Positions 46,126 through 58,100 of a DNA stretch of 64,000 bases are shown one piece after another. This DNA is from Phlegmacium glaucopus. Its lineage: Eukaryota; Basidiomycota; Agaricomycetes; Agaricales; Cortinariaceae. The stretch spans positions 1,948 to 65,947 of the forward strand of contig MU130382.1 of assembly GCA_015039465.1 (NCBI GenBank), given 5' to 3'. The first letter of the stretch is position 1; every line of letters begins with the position of its first letter. The notes under the pieces are model-generated. The model made no database searches and was not told the origin of the DNA. It saw only the letters and a list, made by a program, of their open reading frames with translations. Both the position numbers and the translations under genes were made by a program.

Positions 46126-47300
46126 TACAAATCTTTTCCGTTCCTTCATCTATGTATACTATGATGTGTTGAATGATTCTTTTCCTCCGAATCCTCGTTC
46201 TAACTTAGCAACTAGTTCAATATTAAATCACGCCGTTTTATTTTAAATAATGCTCTTTCTCATTAGTATATTATAAGTGCATGACTATAGAAAGAGACAC
46301 GTAATATAGTCTGACTAAGAAATACATAGTCTGTTTTCACCTAGATAGAAATGAATAAATGTAAAGATAGATGTAGAATGTACCGGGTGGTATAAGCATC
46401 ACGAGGACACTCTAGTAACAACACCGAGACTGAGGTTCGTACTATTCTACTCTACTATTACAGCTTGGTCTGACTATAGTTATAGTTTAGTTTGTTCAAT
46501 AGGTATAGATTACCTAAATATTAGTCTTTTATCCCGAGACTGTACTTTGTTCAATATAGAACACTTTGTGTGTTTTTACCCAACTAGCTTGCACAGCCGC
46601 TTACACAGCTAAACCAAGACAATCATCCGCCTATTTATTCAGTCCTAGCACTGTAAGTCGCAACGCAAAGACGAGGGCATCTGTAGGAAAAGGACGGCGG
46701 CAAAAGCCGCACGCTCGTGACTTGCACGATTGCTGAAGGCTAAAAATAGATGCGCTCGCAAAAAAAAACCCCCTCAGTAACAATGCATCTCCTATCAGCT
46801 TTAGTGAAGCTGCAAGGATGTATTTCCACGAAGACTTAACCTTGACGAGGTCTCGATATGTAAGACTTATTGGCCGTCTTATTCTGTGAGCTGCGTGAAG
46901 GTATGGGCACGGAAGCTACAGCCAGAGAGTGAGATACAACACTATTTGCACATTCGACGCAAACACTGTGTGGACCCTCGGTGATTGCAGCCTGCTCTTG
47001 AGCAATCTATGTACTGGGATGTGGAATGAACCCGCGAGGAAGGTGGTGGAAGTGGGGAAGGGTGGTGGAAGCGAGGAAGGTGGTGGAAAGGCGGCTTGGA
47101 CATAAAACTACCAAGGTCAACGTTGTCCTCTTCAATTTTGCTTCAATTCCAATTCCTGCACTGACTTCATCCCCATAAGAACAGACTATATGTGCACCTT
47201 GGTATGTGGACTAATCTATTTTTTATTCCCTCATCACTCACTGCTAAGCGACTAATATCTAGCGCTGGATTTGATGCTTAACAACAGCTTCCAAAGGTAC
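46126..47300. other. Intergenic, no gene seen
   Basis: A/T-rich and poorly structured. Contains the 19-bp tandem repeat listed next and an A8C5 run near 46760. No coding or RNA gene is recognised. Confidence 0.45.
47034..47090 (+). repeat. 19-bp tandem repeat, three copies
   Basis: Three units of the type CGAGGAAGGTGGTGGAAG with small changes, 150-260 bp upstream of the duplicated promoter of IRG-like copy 2. Confidence 0.75.
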
Positions 47301-47309
47301 TTACCTGGG

Positions 47310-47699
47310 AAGGGTTGGCATCGAGGAGCAGAGCACATGTGAGCAGATGCGGCATGCCGGAAGTGCCAAATACAGTCGTGCATGTTGTAGGATAACGACT
47401 GACAGTCTACAGAGTATGGAAAGAAGGATCCGATAAATGGCTGATGATAGTGAGACGAACTTCTCGATATATATTGCTGTCAAAAACCAGAAGGGCTAAT
47501 CAATCGATGGATCGATGAAATCTGATTAACTAGTACATCGAGCTGAGCGCTTCACGTCTGCCGCCCTCTAATCTTTCCCTCCAGTTGTTGCTTCTAGTGA
47601 GTAATTGTCATCTTACATACTCACGGCCCCCTATCACCTGCTTTTATTAACTCATCCGTATCTCTTTCCCAGTTGTCAACTTCTTCACTACGAATCACC
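47310..47699 (+). promoter_or_regulatory. Duplicated upstream region of IRG-like copy 2
   Basis: About 390 bp closely matching 44310-44680 upstream of copy 1 (shared blocks GGCATGCCGGAAGTGCCAAA, GTAGGATAACGACTGACAG and ATCAATxxATCGATGAAATC). A shorter match is found before copy 5 (about 60440-60740). Tandem duplication carried the promoter with the gene, so co-regulation is plausible. Confidence 0.7.
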
Positions 47700-49092
47700 A
47701 TGGGAGGTGTACTTTCTCTCTTTCAGCGATTGTTTGGAGACAAGCCAGACCCACACAACGTCACCACTGATGAAATCGAACGGTACCATGAGATGGCAAG
47801 GCAGGCACGCGCAGCAGGAGACAAAGCTAGAGCAGAAGTGGCCGATGCCAAAAAGCTAGCTGAAGAAGCAGAGCGGCTAGAGACAGAGGCAAAGAAGCTG
47901 AAAGAAGAAGCCCTCAAGAAGCAATCGGAAGCCAGAAAACGCGAGGCAGACACCCACATACGTGAGCAAGAAGCCAGACTTGCTGCAGACCTGGCCCGAG
48001 CTGGCGCCAGACTAGCGAAAGGCGAAGAGTTGCAGAATCGGGAAAAAGAAGCGAGTGAAAAGGAGGCCCAAGCGAAACGACTTTCTGAGGAGGTGTCGTA
48101 TGCCAAAAAACACGAGAAAGAAGCCAGGGAATCGGTGCTTGAGGCCCAAAGACGAGAGGAAGAGGCTCGGTTGGCCGCAGATGACGCCCGAAAGAGAGGG
48201 GAGGAAGCACAAAAAAGCTTGGAGCTGGTGGCTTTCCGCCCAGAGAAACTCAGAGCAAGTATCCAACCTGAAGTCTGGCCGACAGAAGAAGAATATCGAC
48301 TCGCGAAAGACAGAATCGAATACGATCCAGAGAAAGTTCATTTTGCCATATGTGGGTGCTCTGGATCTGGCAAATCTTCGCTTGTCAATGCTTTCCGTGG
48401 CTTGAAGAACAACAATTCCCAGGCCGCTCGTACTGGCATAGTCGAAACTACCATGGCTATCACTCGGTACCCTGACCCTCGCCAAGAAATGCCATATAAG
48501 CGTTTGGTTTGGTTTGATTGTCCAGGTGCTGGCACGCTCAAGGTTCCCGGGTGGCAATATTTCAACCAACACGGCCTATTTATTTTCGATGTCATCGTCT
48601 TGGTATATGATACGGTAATTATCTCTATCAATTGTATCTAATACCGACTGACCGTATCATTTATCGTAGCGTTTCACCGAAATCGATTTGTGCATCATTC
48701 AGAACTGCGAACGATTCAAAATCCCGTTGTTCATTGTTCGTTCCAAAGCTGACACCCATATCCGAAACATTTTGCAAGACTTAGGCTACGATGAAAACGA
48801 CGACGACGACGAGGAATTTGAAGAGAAAGCTCGACAATTCTTGATCGACACCACCAAGAGCAATATAGAAACGAATCTCGAAGAGGCTGGGTTGTCGATG
48901 CACGATATTTTCATAGTTTCCAGCAGCGTCATTTATTCACTGGTCACCACCAACAAGCGGAACAAGAAATTTCCTCCCGTGATTGATGAATACGATCTTG
49001 CCAAGGCCGTCTTGGAGACTGCTCATGGACGACGATATCACACCCAGGCGCCTGACAAGAAGCTTCGGACCATCGCTGAGGAAAAGTATTGA
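47700..49092 (+). CDS. IRG-like GTPase, copy 2 (445 aa)
   Basis: Exons 47700-48614 and 48670-49092 (55-nt intron). Start MGGVLS is a good N-myristoylation match. The coiled coil is the same as copy 1 with a QARAAGDKARAEVADAKK segment. G1 is GCSGSGKSS, with a Cys in the second position. G3 DCPGAGT and the VRSKAD motif are intact. The C-terminal tail differs from copies 1, 3 and 4 (ends KLRTIAEEKY). DNA identity with copy 1 is high across exons, intron and leader, so the duplication is recent. Confidence 0.92.
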
Positions 49093-50139
49093 AATTTGAC
49101 ACGGAATTAGCGCTCATGGGTTGGGTTTAGTACAAATCGTTTCCGTTCTTTCCTCAATGTATGCTAGGATGTGTTGAATGAATCTTTTCCCTTCAGGTCT
49201 CGTTCATTGTCCTCGTTCGATTTTGCCAGTAGGTTTCTAATATTCAATCACGTGACGTCATTGCAACTTTTCTCAACGTTCGCGAAGCCGCTGCTTGCTA
49301 TATATATTGCTTTCTTAGACGACTTCAAAAATCGGGTGAACAGCCCATCAATATCAGCATCACAATAATTGATAACCAGCAGAACCTCACTGTTGGAATT
49401 TATGGAGGCTGTGTGAACATGCTGAGCCTTCCATTTTCGGTACTCTTATTCATGTAAGTGACATGTGTCGCGAGGTGTTTGAAGTCGCAAGGATGCCTAC
49501 CGTTAATATTCCTCCAAGGGGCCTCTCTTCATAACCTTGGTGCCATTCAAGCGGCCTCTGAGTAGAGTCGGAAACGGACACACGCTTTTCACACAGGGTG
49601 TAAATTGTTGCTTGATAGGCACTCGTCACGGAAACCGTCCGGCTAATGGGTCTTACCAATGGTTTATTTCAGCAGCCATAAGGGTGAAAAGGTATTGACC
49701 CACTTCCAGCAAGGTTTTGGATTGCGATGCCAGCTGAAACCTCTTGCAGTCTCATGGATTGGGATTTTTGGAGATCGTACGACTCTATATAACTTGGTAA
49801 GCCTGCCATGAACCTACTATGATGCATGTAGCAGAAAATGAAATACACGAGGGGGTCGAGACGCGCCACTAGGCTGGCCACCATGGAGCCATGCAGTTAC
49901 ATGGTGTACGCACTACCCAGGTCCCGAATCCTATTGCCAAAAATATGGACGTTGATATCTGTCTTGGCTCTTCCTCCGCAAGCAAGTTAAGTCTTCTTTT
50001 TGAGGGTCACTTTACTTTGGCTGCCCATGGAAGTTGAAGAAAAGGTCGGGAAGATGTAACATGTACCAGTATCAATTGATCAATTAATCACTTGATTTAC
50101 TACATCAACTAGTAGGCGCACATTTGTCTTCCATCCCCC
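49093..50139. other. Intergenic, partly duplicated
   Basis: The block around 49708-49740 (CAGCAAGGTTTTGGATTGCG and following) recurs at about 52023-52055 upstream of copy 4, marking the duplication unit of copies 3 and 4. No gene is seen. Confidence 0.5.
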
Positions 50140-50260
50140 GTGAGTAAATCTTATATATGCCTGCAACGTACAACTTACATCTGTTCCTCCTTATTGACGT
50201 TCTCAGGGTCAACTTGTCTTACCATTACTCCCAGAAAAATAATCGTCACCGCCAACCACC

Positions 50261-51428
50261 ATGAAAGGTGCAATTTCTTCCTCTGTCCTCATGAGGGCTG
50301 TGAGCGGTGTGGTTTCTTTCTTTAAGCCGTTGTTCAGAGGCACAGATGCATACAATACCAACAATGCTCACATCGAAAGGTACCATACGAAAGAAAAGGC
50401 ATCCACGGCCGATGCCAAAGAGCAAGTGGCAGAGTCGGCGCAACTAGAGGTAGCGGTTACAGAGCGGGAAAAAGAGGCTCTTCGGAGGAAAGCAGAGGCC
50501 GGAAGACGCGAAGCAGGCACCCAGAAGAGTAGACAAGAAGCTGGAGAGCCGGCCCGACGTGGGATCCAACCTGAAGCCTGGCCGACAGAAGAAGAATTTC
50601 AGTTCGCGAAACAGAGAATCCAATACGATCCAGAAAAGCTTCACTATGCTGTTTGTGGGAGCTCTGGATCTGGCAAGTCTTCACTCATCAACGCCTTCTG
50701 TGGCCTGAAGAACAACAGTTCCCAGGCCGCTCGTACCGGCATAGTCGAAACTACCACGACTATTACTCGGTATCCTGACCCTCGCCAATCAATGCCATAC
50801 AGGCGTTTGGTTTGGTTTGATTGTCCGGGTGCTGGCACCCTCAAGGTTCCCGGGTATCAGTATTTCAAGCAACACGGCCTATTTATTTTCGATGCCGTCG
50901 TCTTGGTATATGATACAGTAATTATCTCTATCAATGGTATTTAATACCGACTGACCATATCATTTATCGTAGCGTTTCACCGAAATCGATCTGTGCATCA
51001 TTCAGAACTGCGAGCGATTCAAAATTCCATTGTTCATTGTTCGTTCCAAAGCTGACAGCCATATCCGAAATATTTTGCAAGACTTAGGCTACGACGAAAA
51101 TGACGATGACGCAGAGGTCAATCATGAAGAATTTAAAGAGCAAGCTCGACAGTTCTTGATCAACACCACCAGGAACAATGTAGAAACAAATCTCAAAGAT
51201 GCTGGGTTGTCGATGCATGACCTTTTCATAGTTTCCAGCAGCGTCATTTATTCACTAGTCACCAACAATAGGAACAAGAAGACCACTCCCGCGATTGATG
51301 AAGCCCGTCTTATTGATACAGTCTTGAAGACTGCACAGTATGGCACCCAGGCGCCTGCCAAGGACCATTCAACCATCATCGAGGGCAGTATGGTCACGGA
51401 TTCATCGCAATTGGTGCTCTCAATATGA
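50261..51428 (+). CDS. IRG-like GTPase, copy 3 (370 aa)
   Basis: Exons 50261-50917 and 50973-51428 (55-nt intron). The N-terminus is MKGAISSS with a following hydrophobic VVSFFKPLF, so the Gly2 needed for N-myristoylation is lost. The coiled coil is much shorter than in copies 1, 2 and 5. The G domain is complete: GSSGSGKSS, IVETT, DCPGAGT, VRSKAD. It shares a leader style and upstream block with copy 4 and forms a subgroup with it. The C-terminus ends in GSMVTDSSQLVLSI, like copies 1 and 4. Confidence 0.92.
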
Positions 51429-52147
51429 GTCAAGCGGCAGATCGGGTTTGGTGCAATCTATGTCCTTTGTGTTCTCAACATTTATTAGGATGTAATAAAT
51501 TATTCTTATTCCCTTCCCTTCAGGCTTTTCACCTCTCGTTTCAATATCCATTGAATTAGTATCACTAACAGTCGTTTTTACAAGCATTGAGTTGCAATAG
51601 ATTCAAAAGATTATTTGCCTATGGGACCTTGTCAAGTAGGGAGTCCGATAAATGACTGACATGTCTTAGTAAAAAGTGAATGTTGGTTGTGTGATTCACT
51701 GTGAATGGAGTCATGGCTTTAAAATTCCCGGGTAGTACTTCGACGAACACTGAACCTTGTTTATTATCGTCATCTTGAGCTGCGACTCTTGTGCGACTCG
51801 AGCGATTCAAAATCTTGTTGTACATCGTCCATTCCAACTTGGTCATTCACTGATTGCACAACGGCTTCATAACGGCTTTGGCCCGGCTTACGCCAAAGCC
51901 AAGCCGTCATGCCGCAGCATTTCGGCAGAATCAACGTGAACGCGCGAAGATCAATCATCGTGCACAACATGTGCAAGTAATGGGTCTAATTCAAGCCAGA
52001 CTGACGGTGAATAGGTATTGACAGCAAGGTTTTGGATTGCGATGCCAGCTGAAACTTTTTGCGGTCCCCTGGAAGCGTGTTAATGTGTATAATCCTGCCA
52101 TCACGCATGTTTGTGCACTCTCATTGAAAGGTTCGTTTCACTGACTA
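51429..52147. other. Intergenic with a 9-bp-stem hairpin
   Basis: GGCTTTGGC (51874-51882) and GCCAAAGCC (51892-51900) form a perfect stem with a 9-nt loop. Otherwise nothing recognised apart from the duplicated block near 52023-52055. Confidence 0.5.
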
Positions 52148-52268
52148 GTGAGCAAATCACATATATGCCTACGGTATACAACTTACATTCCAGGTTCCTT
52201 ATTGACATTATCAGACTCAACTCGCCTTACCATTGCTCCGAGCAAAAAACTCGTCAGCGCCGACCACC

Positions 52269-53547
52269 ATGAGAGGTGCAGTTTCTTCCTCTGTCATCAT
52301 GAGGGCTATGAGAGGCGTGGTCTCTTTCTTTAAGCAGTTGCTCAGAGGCACACCCGATGCATACACCGGCAACCCCACCAATGCCGACACCGTTGAGCGA
52401 TCATTTGGAAGCAAGCCAGATGCATACAACCCCACCAATGCCGATATCGAAAGGTACCATGAAATAGCAAGGCAGGCTCGCGCAGTGAAAGACAAAGCGG
52501 AAGCGTACGCGGCCGATGCCAAAAAGCGAGCGGCAGACTCTGCACAACTAGAGGCAGCGGCTATAAAACGGGAGAAAGAGGCTCTTCGGAAAAAGCCAAA
52601 GCCCAGAAAACACCAAACAGGCACCCGGGAGAGTGGACAGGAAGCTAAAGCCGCCGCGGAGCTGGCCCGATATAGGATCCAACCTGAAGTCTGGCCGACA
52701 GAAGAAGAATTTCAGTTTGCCAGAGACAGAATCCAATACGATCCAGAGAAGCTTCACTTTGCTGTTTGTGGGGGTTCTGGATCTGGGAAGTCTTCCCTCG
52801 TCAACGCCTTCTGTGGCTTGAAGAACAACAGTTCCCAGGCCGCTCGTGTTGGCGTAGTCGAAACTACCAAGGCTATCGCTCGTTACCCCGATCCTCGCCA
52901 AGAAATTCCATACAATCGTCTTGTTTGGTTTGATTGTTCAGGTGCTGGCACTCCTAAAATGCCCGGGTGGCAATATTTCAACGAACAAGGTCTATTTATT
53001 TTCGATATCGTCATCTTGGTATATGATACAGTAATTATCTCTATCAATTCTATCTAATGCCGGCTGACCGTATCATTTGTCGTAGCGCTTCACCGAAATC
53101 GATATCTCCATCATTCGGAACTGCGAACGATTCAACATCCCGTTGTTCATCGTTCGTTCCAAATCTGACACTCATATCCGAAACATTTTGCAAGATTTAG
53201 GCTACGACGACAATGACGCAGAGGTCAATCGTGAAGAATTTGAAGGGAAAGCCCGACAGTTCTTGATCAACACCACCAGAAATAATGTAGAAACAAATCT
53301 CAAAGAGGCTGGACTGGCGATGCATGACATTTTCATAGTTTCCAGCAGCGTCATTTATTCGCTAGTGACCAACAATGGGAACAAGAAGAAGACTACCTCT
53401 GCGATTGATGAAGCCCGTCTTATTGATACAGTCTTGAAGACTGCATACGCACGACGATATGGCACCCAGGCGCCTGCCAAGGACCATTCGAGCATCATCG
53501 AGGGCAGCATGGTCACGGATTCATCACAATTGGTGCTTTCCACATGA
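52269..53547 (+). CDS. IRG-like GTPase, copy 4 (407 aa)
   Basis: Exons 52269-53030 and 53086-53547 (55-nt intron). The frame is open upstream to 52233 but the ATG at 52269 matches the start context of copy 3. N-terminus MRGAVSSS, without Gly2. It contains a short internal duplication (DAYTGNPTNADTVERSFGS then DAYNPTNADIERYHE), so the N-terminal motif occurs twice. G1 is GGSGSGKSS. G3 reads DCSGAGT, with Ser replacing the Pro that the other four copies have, which may alter hydrolysis. VRSKSD follows. C-terminus as in copy 3. Confidence 0.9.
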
Positions 53548-53861
53548 GTCAAGGGACAGATCGAGTACAAATCATTTCGTTTGTGTTCTCAATATTTATA
53601 ATATCTATTATTTAAAATATAATATGTAAATTATTATTAATAATTATTCCCTTCCCTTCAGGCTTTTGAATTTTCATGTCTTGTTTTTGAATTCTTATCA
53701 CTGTCCTCACACTAACAGTCTTTTTTACCAATTTTTTACAAGCATTGAGTTGCAATAGATTCTAAAGGATTATCTGCCCACTGGACCTTGTCAACTTGAA
53801 GCAGAGAGTCCAATACAGGACTTGTCTAGTGCTGTTCTGGCCTGGCTTGGCCTGAGGCCAG

Positions 53862-54180
53862 TGTTAGAACTTAGAAGTATTTTGCAGCTGGAACTAGAAA
53901 TATATGAGATATAGTCTCAACTTCGTATTAGAAGTTGGGTGTAATTAAGTACCTAGAAATATATGAGATATCTAGGAGCCTTTAGTAAGGAATTTCGTAT
54001 GTAAAATAAAACTACTCACAGTCTCAACTTTGTATTAGAAGTTGAGACTACTAACTAAAAAGATGATATGTAAAAGTGAATGCAATTACATAATGCATTC
54101 AGGGAAAAGAAACGGAAAAGAGATAAGATATATATATATACTAAGATAAACGAATGAGATAAACTTGTAATACCTCAACA
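53862..54180 (-). repeat. Solo or partial LTR, minus orientation
   Basis: 319 bp with TG...CA ends (TGTTAGAA...CCTCAACA on the plus strand). It is followed on the right by CTCCCCCTCGAG, which on the minus strand is a purine tract as placed before a 3' LTR. Inside, GTCTCAACTTxGTATTAGAA occurs twice (about 53921 and 54022). No retroelement coding sequence adjoins it. Confidence 0.6.
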
Positions 54181-54205
54181 CTCCCCCTCGAGTTAAATTG
54201 AGTCA

Positions 54206-54388
54206 TCAAGCAACAAAGGCATGACAAATGGCATAGTTTTCCCTCCCTGCAATCACAACCATGTCCAATCCCAGCAAGATTGCTTCCGTAACATCAAGCT
54301 GCCAGTTATATAGGTCCCCACCAAAGTGCTTTTGGAACAGTTGAATAAGGTTGGCCTGTGTTGCTGCAGAATTGTAGCCTGATGTCAT
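54206..54388 (-). pseudogene. RecQ-type helicase fragment
   Basis: A 60-codon piece with LFQKHFGGDLYNWQLDVTEA and LLGLDMVVIAG, the Q-motif and the run-up to the Walker A motif of RecQ-like helicases common in Agaricomycete mobile regions. It breaks off exactly before the GKT residues and ends at the purine tract beside the LTR. A truncated scrap, not functional. Confidence 0.6.
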
Positions 54389-55183
54389 TGAGGCTTTTGA
54401 TGTGCATTAGAGAGGTTGAGGACTGAGGTAGGTTATGAGCCTCTTGTTTGGCATGGGGATTACATACAGGTGGCATGTAGAAGACAAGATGTATACAATA
54501 TACTACTAAACAAAATTGACATCAAAAACACAGCCTCACATGATGAAAATAAAAGTCACAAATGACATAAGGGGGGTTCACCCTACCAATTGCACCAGAT
54601 GTTGTGGGTGAGCCTCGCTCATCATTTTTGAATTTCTCATGGGAAATTACCTTATTTAGTCAACCCACAATGGATGGGGACAAGACTAGGATTCCAATTG
54701 GAAACTGGATTTCTACTGGAAAGCTTGGAATTTGTTGGAATGGGATTGGAATGGGATTGGAAAGAAATTCCAAAAATACATGACTTAACAGTGGGACACA
54801 GTACTAAATTCTTCCAATTGGAATTCCTTGGAATCCAAGAAATTCCAAGGGATTCCAAAGGACTCCTCAGAATTCCAATTGGAAAGGGTGGGGGACCATA
54901 AAGACCTCCAAGGCACTCACCCAACTTGAGGTAGTAATAACACAAAGCTGGAACTGGGACTGGGGGTTGGACCCAATCTTGGGAGAATTGTTCTGTTCAG
55001 TTTCACCACTGACTCACAAGGTTCATTTCCAAACTTTGGCATCACTACATATCAACTAAAAAGTCTAAGAAAATGGAAGCTGATGTAAGAACATACTGGG
55101 AGGTGGTAAAATGAAATTGACAAGCTACAATAAGGAGAATGGAAAATAATTGTCTTGTCAGGCTTGATGAGATGTTCACAATT
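54389..55183. other. Intergenic with palindromic TTCCAATTGGAA repeat block
   Basis: The perfect palindrome TTCCAATTGGAA occurs at 54692-54703, 54812-54823 and 54873-54884, amid many ATTCCAA/TTGGAAT words (54680-54890). The block could be a MITE-like foldback. No gene is seen. Confidence 0.55.
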
Positions 55184-58100
55184 CTACTTCAGATACTATA
55201 TTTGAGAACAAATGTTGAGCAATAAAGTAAAAGGCTGATTGAAATACAGGAATAATGCATACCTCTAAAACCAAAACCTCTCCTGATCCATATCCAAGAC
55301 ATATCTTGGACAGATGATAACTGACGATTACTGGTTCACAGAAAGGAGGTGGAATCCAGATTCTCTGAAGGTTTTTCATGTGGAATATGGTGTTTTTAGA
55401 TATTGCAAGGAATGATGGCTGCAATGAGAGATGGGGGTCACCATAATAATCTTTGCAGATAAAAACACCATCGTGAAGTAGTGATACAATAGGTAATTGA
55501 GCACCTTTTGCCTTTGTTTTTTTCTCTTGCCTCTGTGAGGCTATGAGCAGAGCAGATAGAGATAAAATAGAGTTATGTCCCATTAGCTCTAATCCTTCTA
55601 GCTTTGATTCACACTCTCCTGTGGCTGTATTCCAGATCCGTACAGTGCAATCATAAGATGCAGACACAATATGCATACCATCAGGAGAGAAGACAGCAGA
55701 GTTGACCCTCCTTTGAATGTCCCTTCAGTTCTGCTTCACACTCTCCTGTGGCTGTATCCCAGATCCGTGCAGTGTAATCCTTAGATGCAGACACAATATG
55801 CATACCATCAGGAGAGAAAACAGCAGAATTGACCTGCTTTGAATGTCCTTTCAGCTTTGCTTTACACTGTCCTGTGGCTGTATTCCAGATCTGTACAGTT
55901 TCATCATCAGATGCAGACACAATATGTGTACCATCAGGAGAGAAGACAGCAGAATTGACCCTGGATGAATGTCCTTTCAGCTCTGCTTTACATTCTCCTG
56001 TGACTGTATTCCAGATCTGTGCAGTGTGATCATCAGAAGCAGACACAATATGCATACCATCAGGAGAGAAGACAGCAGAATTGACCTTCCCCAAATGTCC
56101 TTTCAACTCTGCTTTACACTCTCCTGTGACTGTATCCCAGATCCATGCAGTGTCAAAAGATACAGACACAATATGCATACCATCAGGAGAGAAGACAGCA
56201 GAATTGACCCTGGATGAATGTCCTCTCAGCTTTGCTTCACACTCTCCTGTGGCTGCATTCCATGTCTGTGCAGTGCGATCATTAGATGCAGACACAATAT
56301 GAATACCATCAGGAGAGAAGACAGCAGAATTGACCTGCATCAAATGTCCTTTCAGCTCTGCTTCACACTCTTTTGTGGCTGTATTCCAAATCCGTGCAGT
56401 GTGATCAAAAGATGCAGACACAATATGCATACCATCAGGAGAGAAAACAGCAGAATTGACCTTAGATGAATGTCCTATCAGCTCTGCCTCACACTCTCCT
56501 GTGGCTGTATTCCAGATCAATGCAGTGTGATCATCAGATGCAGACACAATATGCATACCATCAGGAGAGAAGATAGCAGAATTGACCTGGTCTGAATGTC
56601 CTTTCAGCACTATTTCACACTCCCCTGTGACTGTATTCCAGATCCGTGCAGTGTGATCAAAAGATGCAGAAACAATATGCATACCATCAGAAGAGAAGAC
56701 AGCAGACAAGACCCAGGATGAATGTCCTCTCAGCTCTGCTTCACACTCTCCTGAGGCTGTATTCCAGATCAATGCAGTGTGATCATCAGATGCAGACACA
56801 ATATGAATACCATCAGGAGAGAAGACAGCAGAATTGACCTGGTTTGAGTGTCCTTTCAGCACTATTTCACACTTCCCTGTGACTGTATTCCAGATCCGTG
56901 CAGTGTGATCAAAAGATGCAGAAACAATATGCATACCATCAGAAGAGAAGACAGCAGACAAGACCCAGGATGAATGTCCTCTCAGCTCTGCTTCACACTC
57001 TCCTGTGGCTGTATTCCAGATCAATGCAGTGTGATCATCAGATGCAGACACAATATGCATACCATCAGGAGAGAAGACAGCAGAATTGACCTGCCTTGAA
57101 TGTCCCTTCAGTTCTGCTTCACACTCTCCTGTTGCTGTATTCCAGATCTTCACAATGTGATCACCAGATGCAGAGACAATATGCCTACCATCAGCAGAGA
57201 AGGCAGCAGAGTTAACACCATCCGAATGTCTCAGAACTGCTTCAGACAGGCTCCATGCCTTTCTCCTTCCAACACAGAGCTTCCATTGGCATTCCATTCT
57301 ACTTCCATATGTTTTCCAGATACCTGATTTTTCTGGCAGCCAAGCTAATGCTGATGGACATCCCTCAAGACTGTTTCTTTTGATGAAATCAAAATTCTCT
57401 TTCAAAAATCGTACAGCATCAATCACCATTATGGCCAAGTGCTTGTGGGTCTAGTTCCTGTTGTAAATCCAATTCATTTGCAGCAATAAGATTACTTACA
57501 TTTGCCCAATTTTCTAACTTATATAATGCATCCATTGCAGTTTCCAACTTTCCTAAAATACTCAAACAATCTATCCATCGCAGAAGATGTGTTTGAAAAA
57601 ATTGTTTCAACTTATCAGATCCATTGTTGTTGTCTGCATAAGTGAAGTGAAAGGCCCAGCTATCACAAGCATATCCAAGTGATTCAGAAATTTCTTTACA
57701 TCTCCTTTCTGCCAAGTAAGAAACATCCTTTTTACCTGACCACTCTTTATTTATTATTGATAGACACTGGAGTGCTAGGGATGTATGTGAAGCACAGGGG
57801 TCAAGATAGTGCTTTGAGGAAAGAATTTGATTACTGATGAAACCATAGAAAGAAGCATGGAATGTTGAGATGGGTACATCAGGGTCTTGAGCTGGAATAT
57901 ATATCAAGGCATGAAGAGAAGAAAGGGCAGCCTCAGTGTGCTCTATTGGCATTTGCATCAAAGCACTGATGGCAGTGATAGAGAGAGGATTATAGGCATA
58001 TACAACAGCTGTGAGAACCATCTCTATATTTATCCTCTCCTTTTGATTGGTAAAGGCATAGGCAGCATCCAAAATTCTTTCATAAAGAATATCCAATGGA

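Noticed and set aside
55715..57240. Regular repeats resembling a CRISPR array
   Set aside because: The 126-bp units are coding WD40 blades without unique spacers, in a eukaryotic genome.
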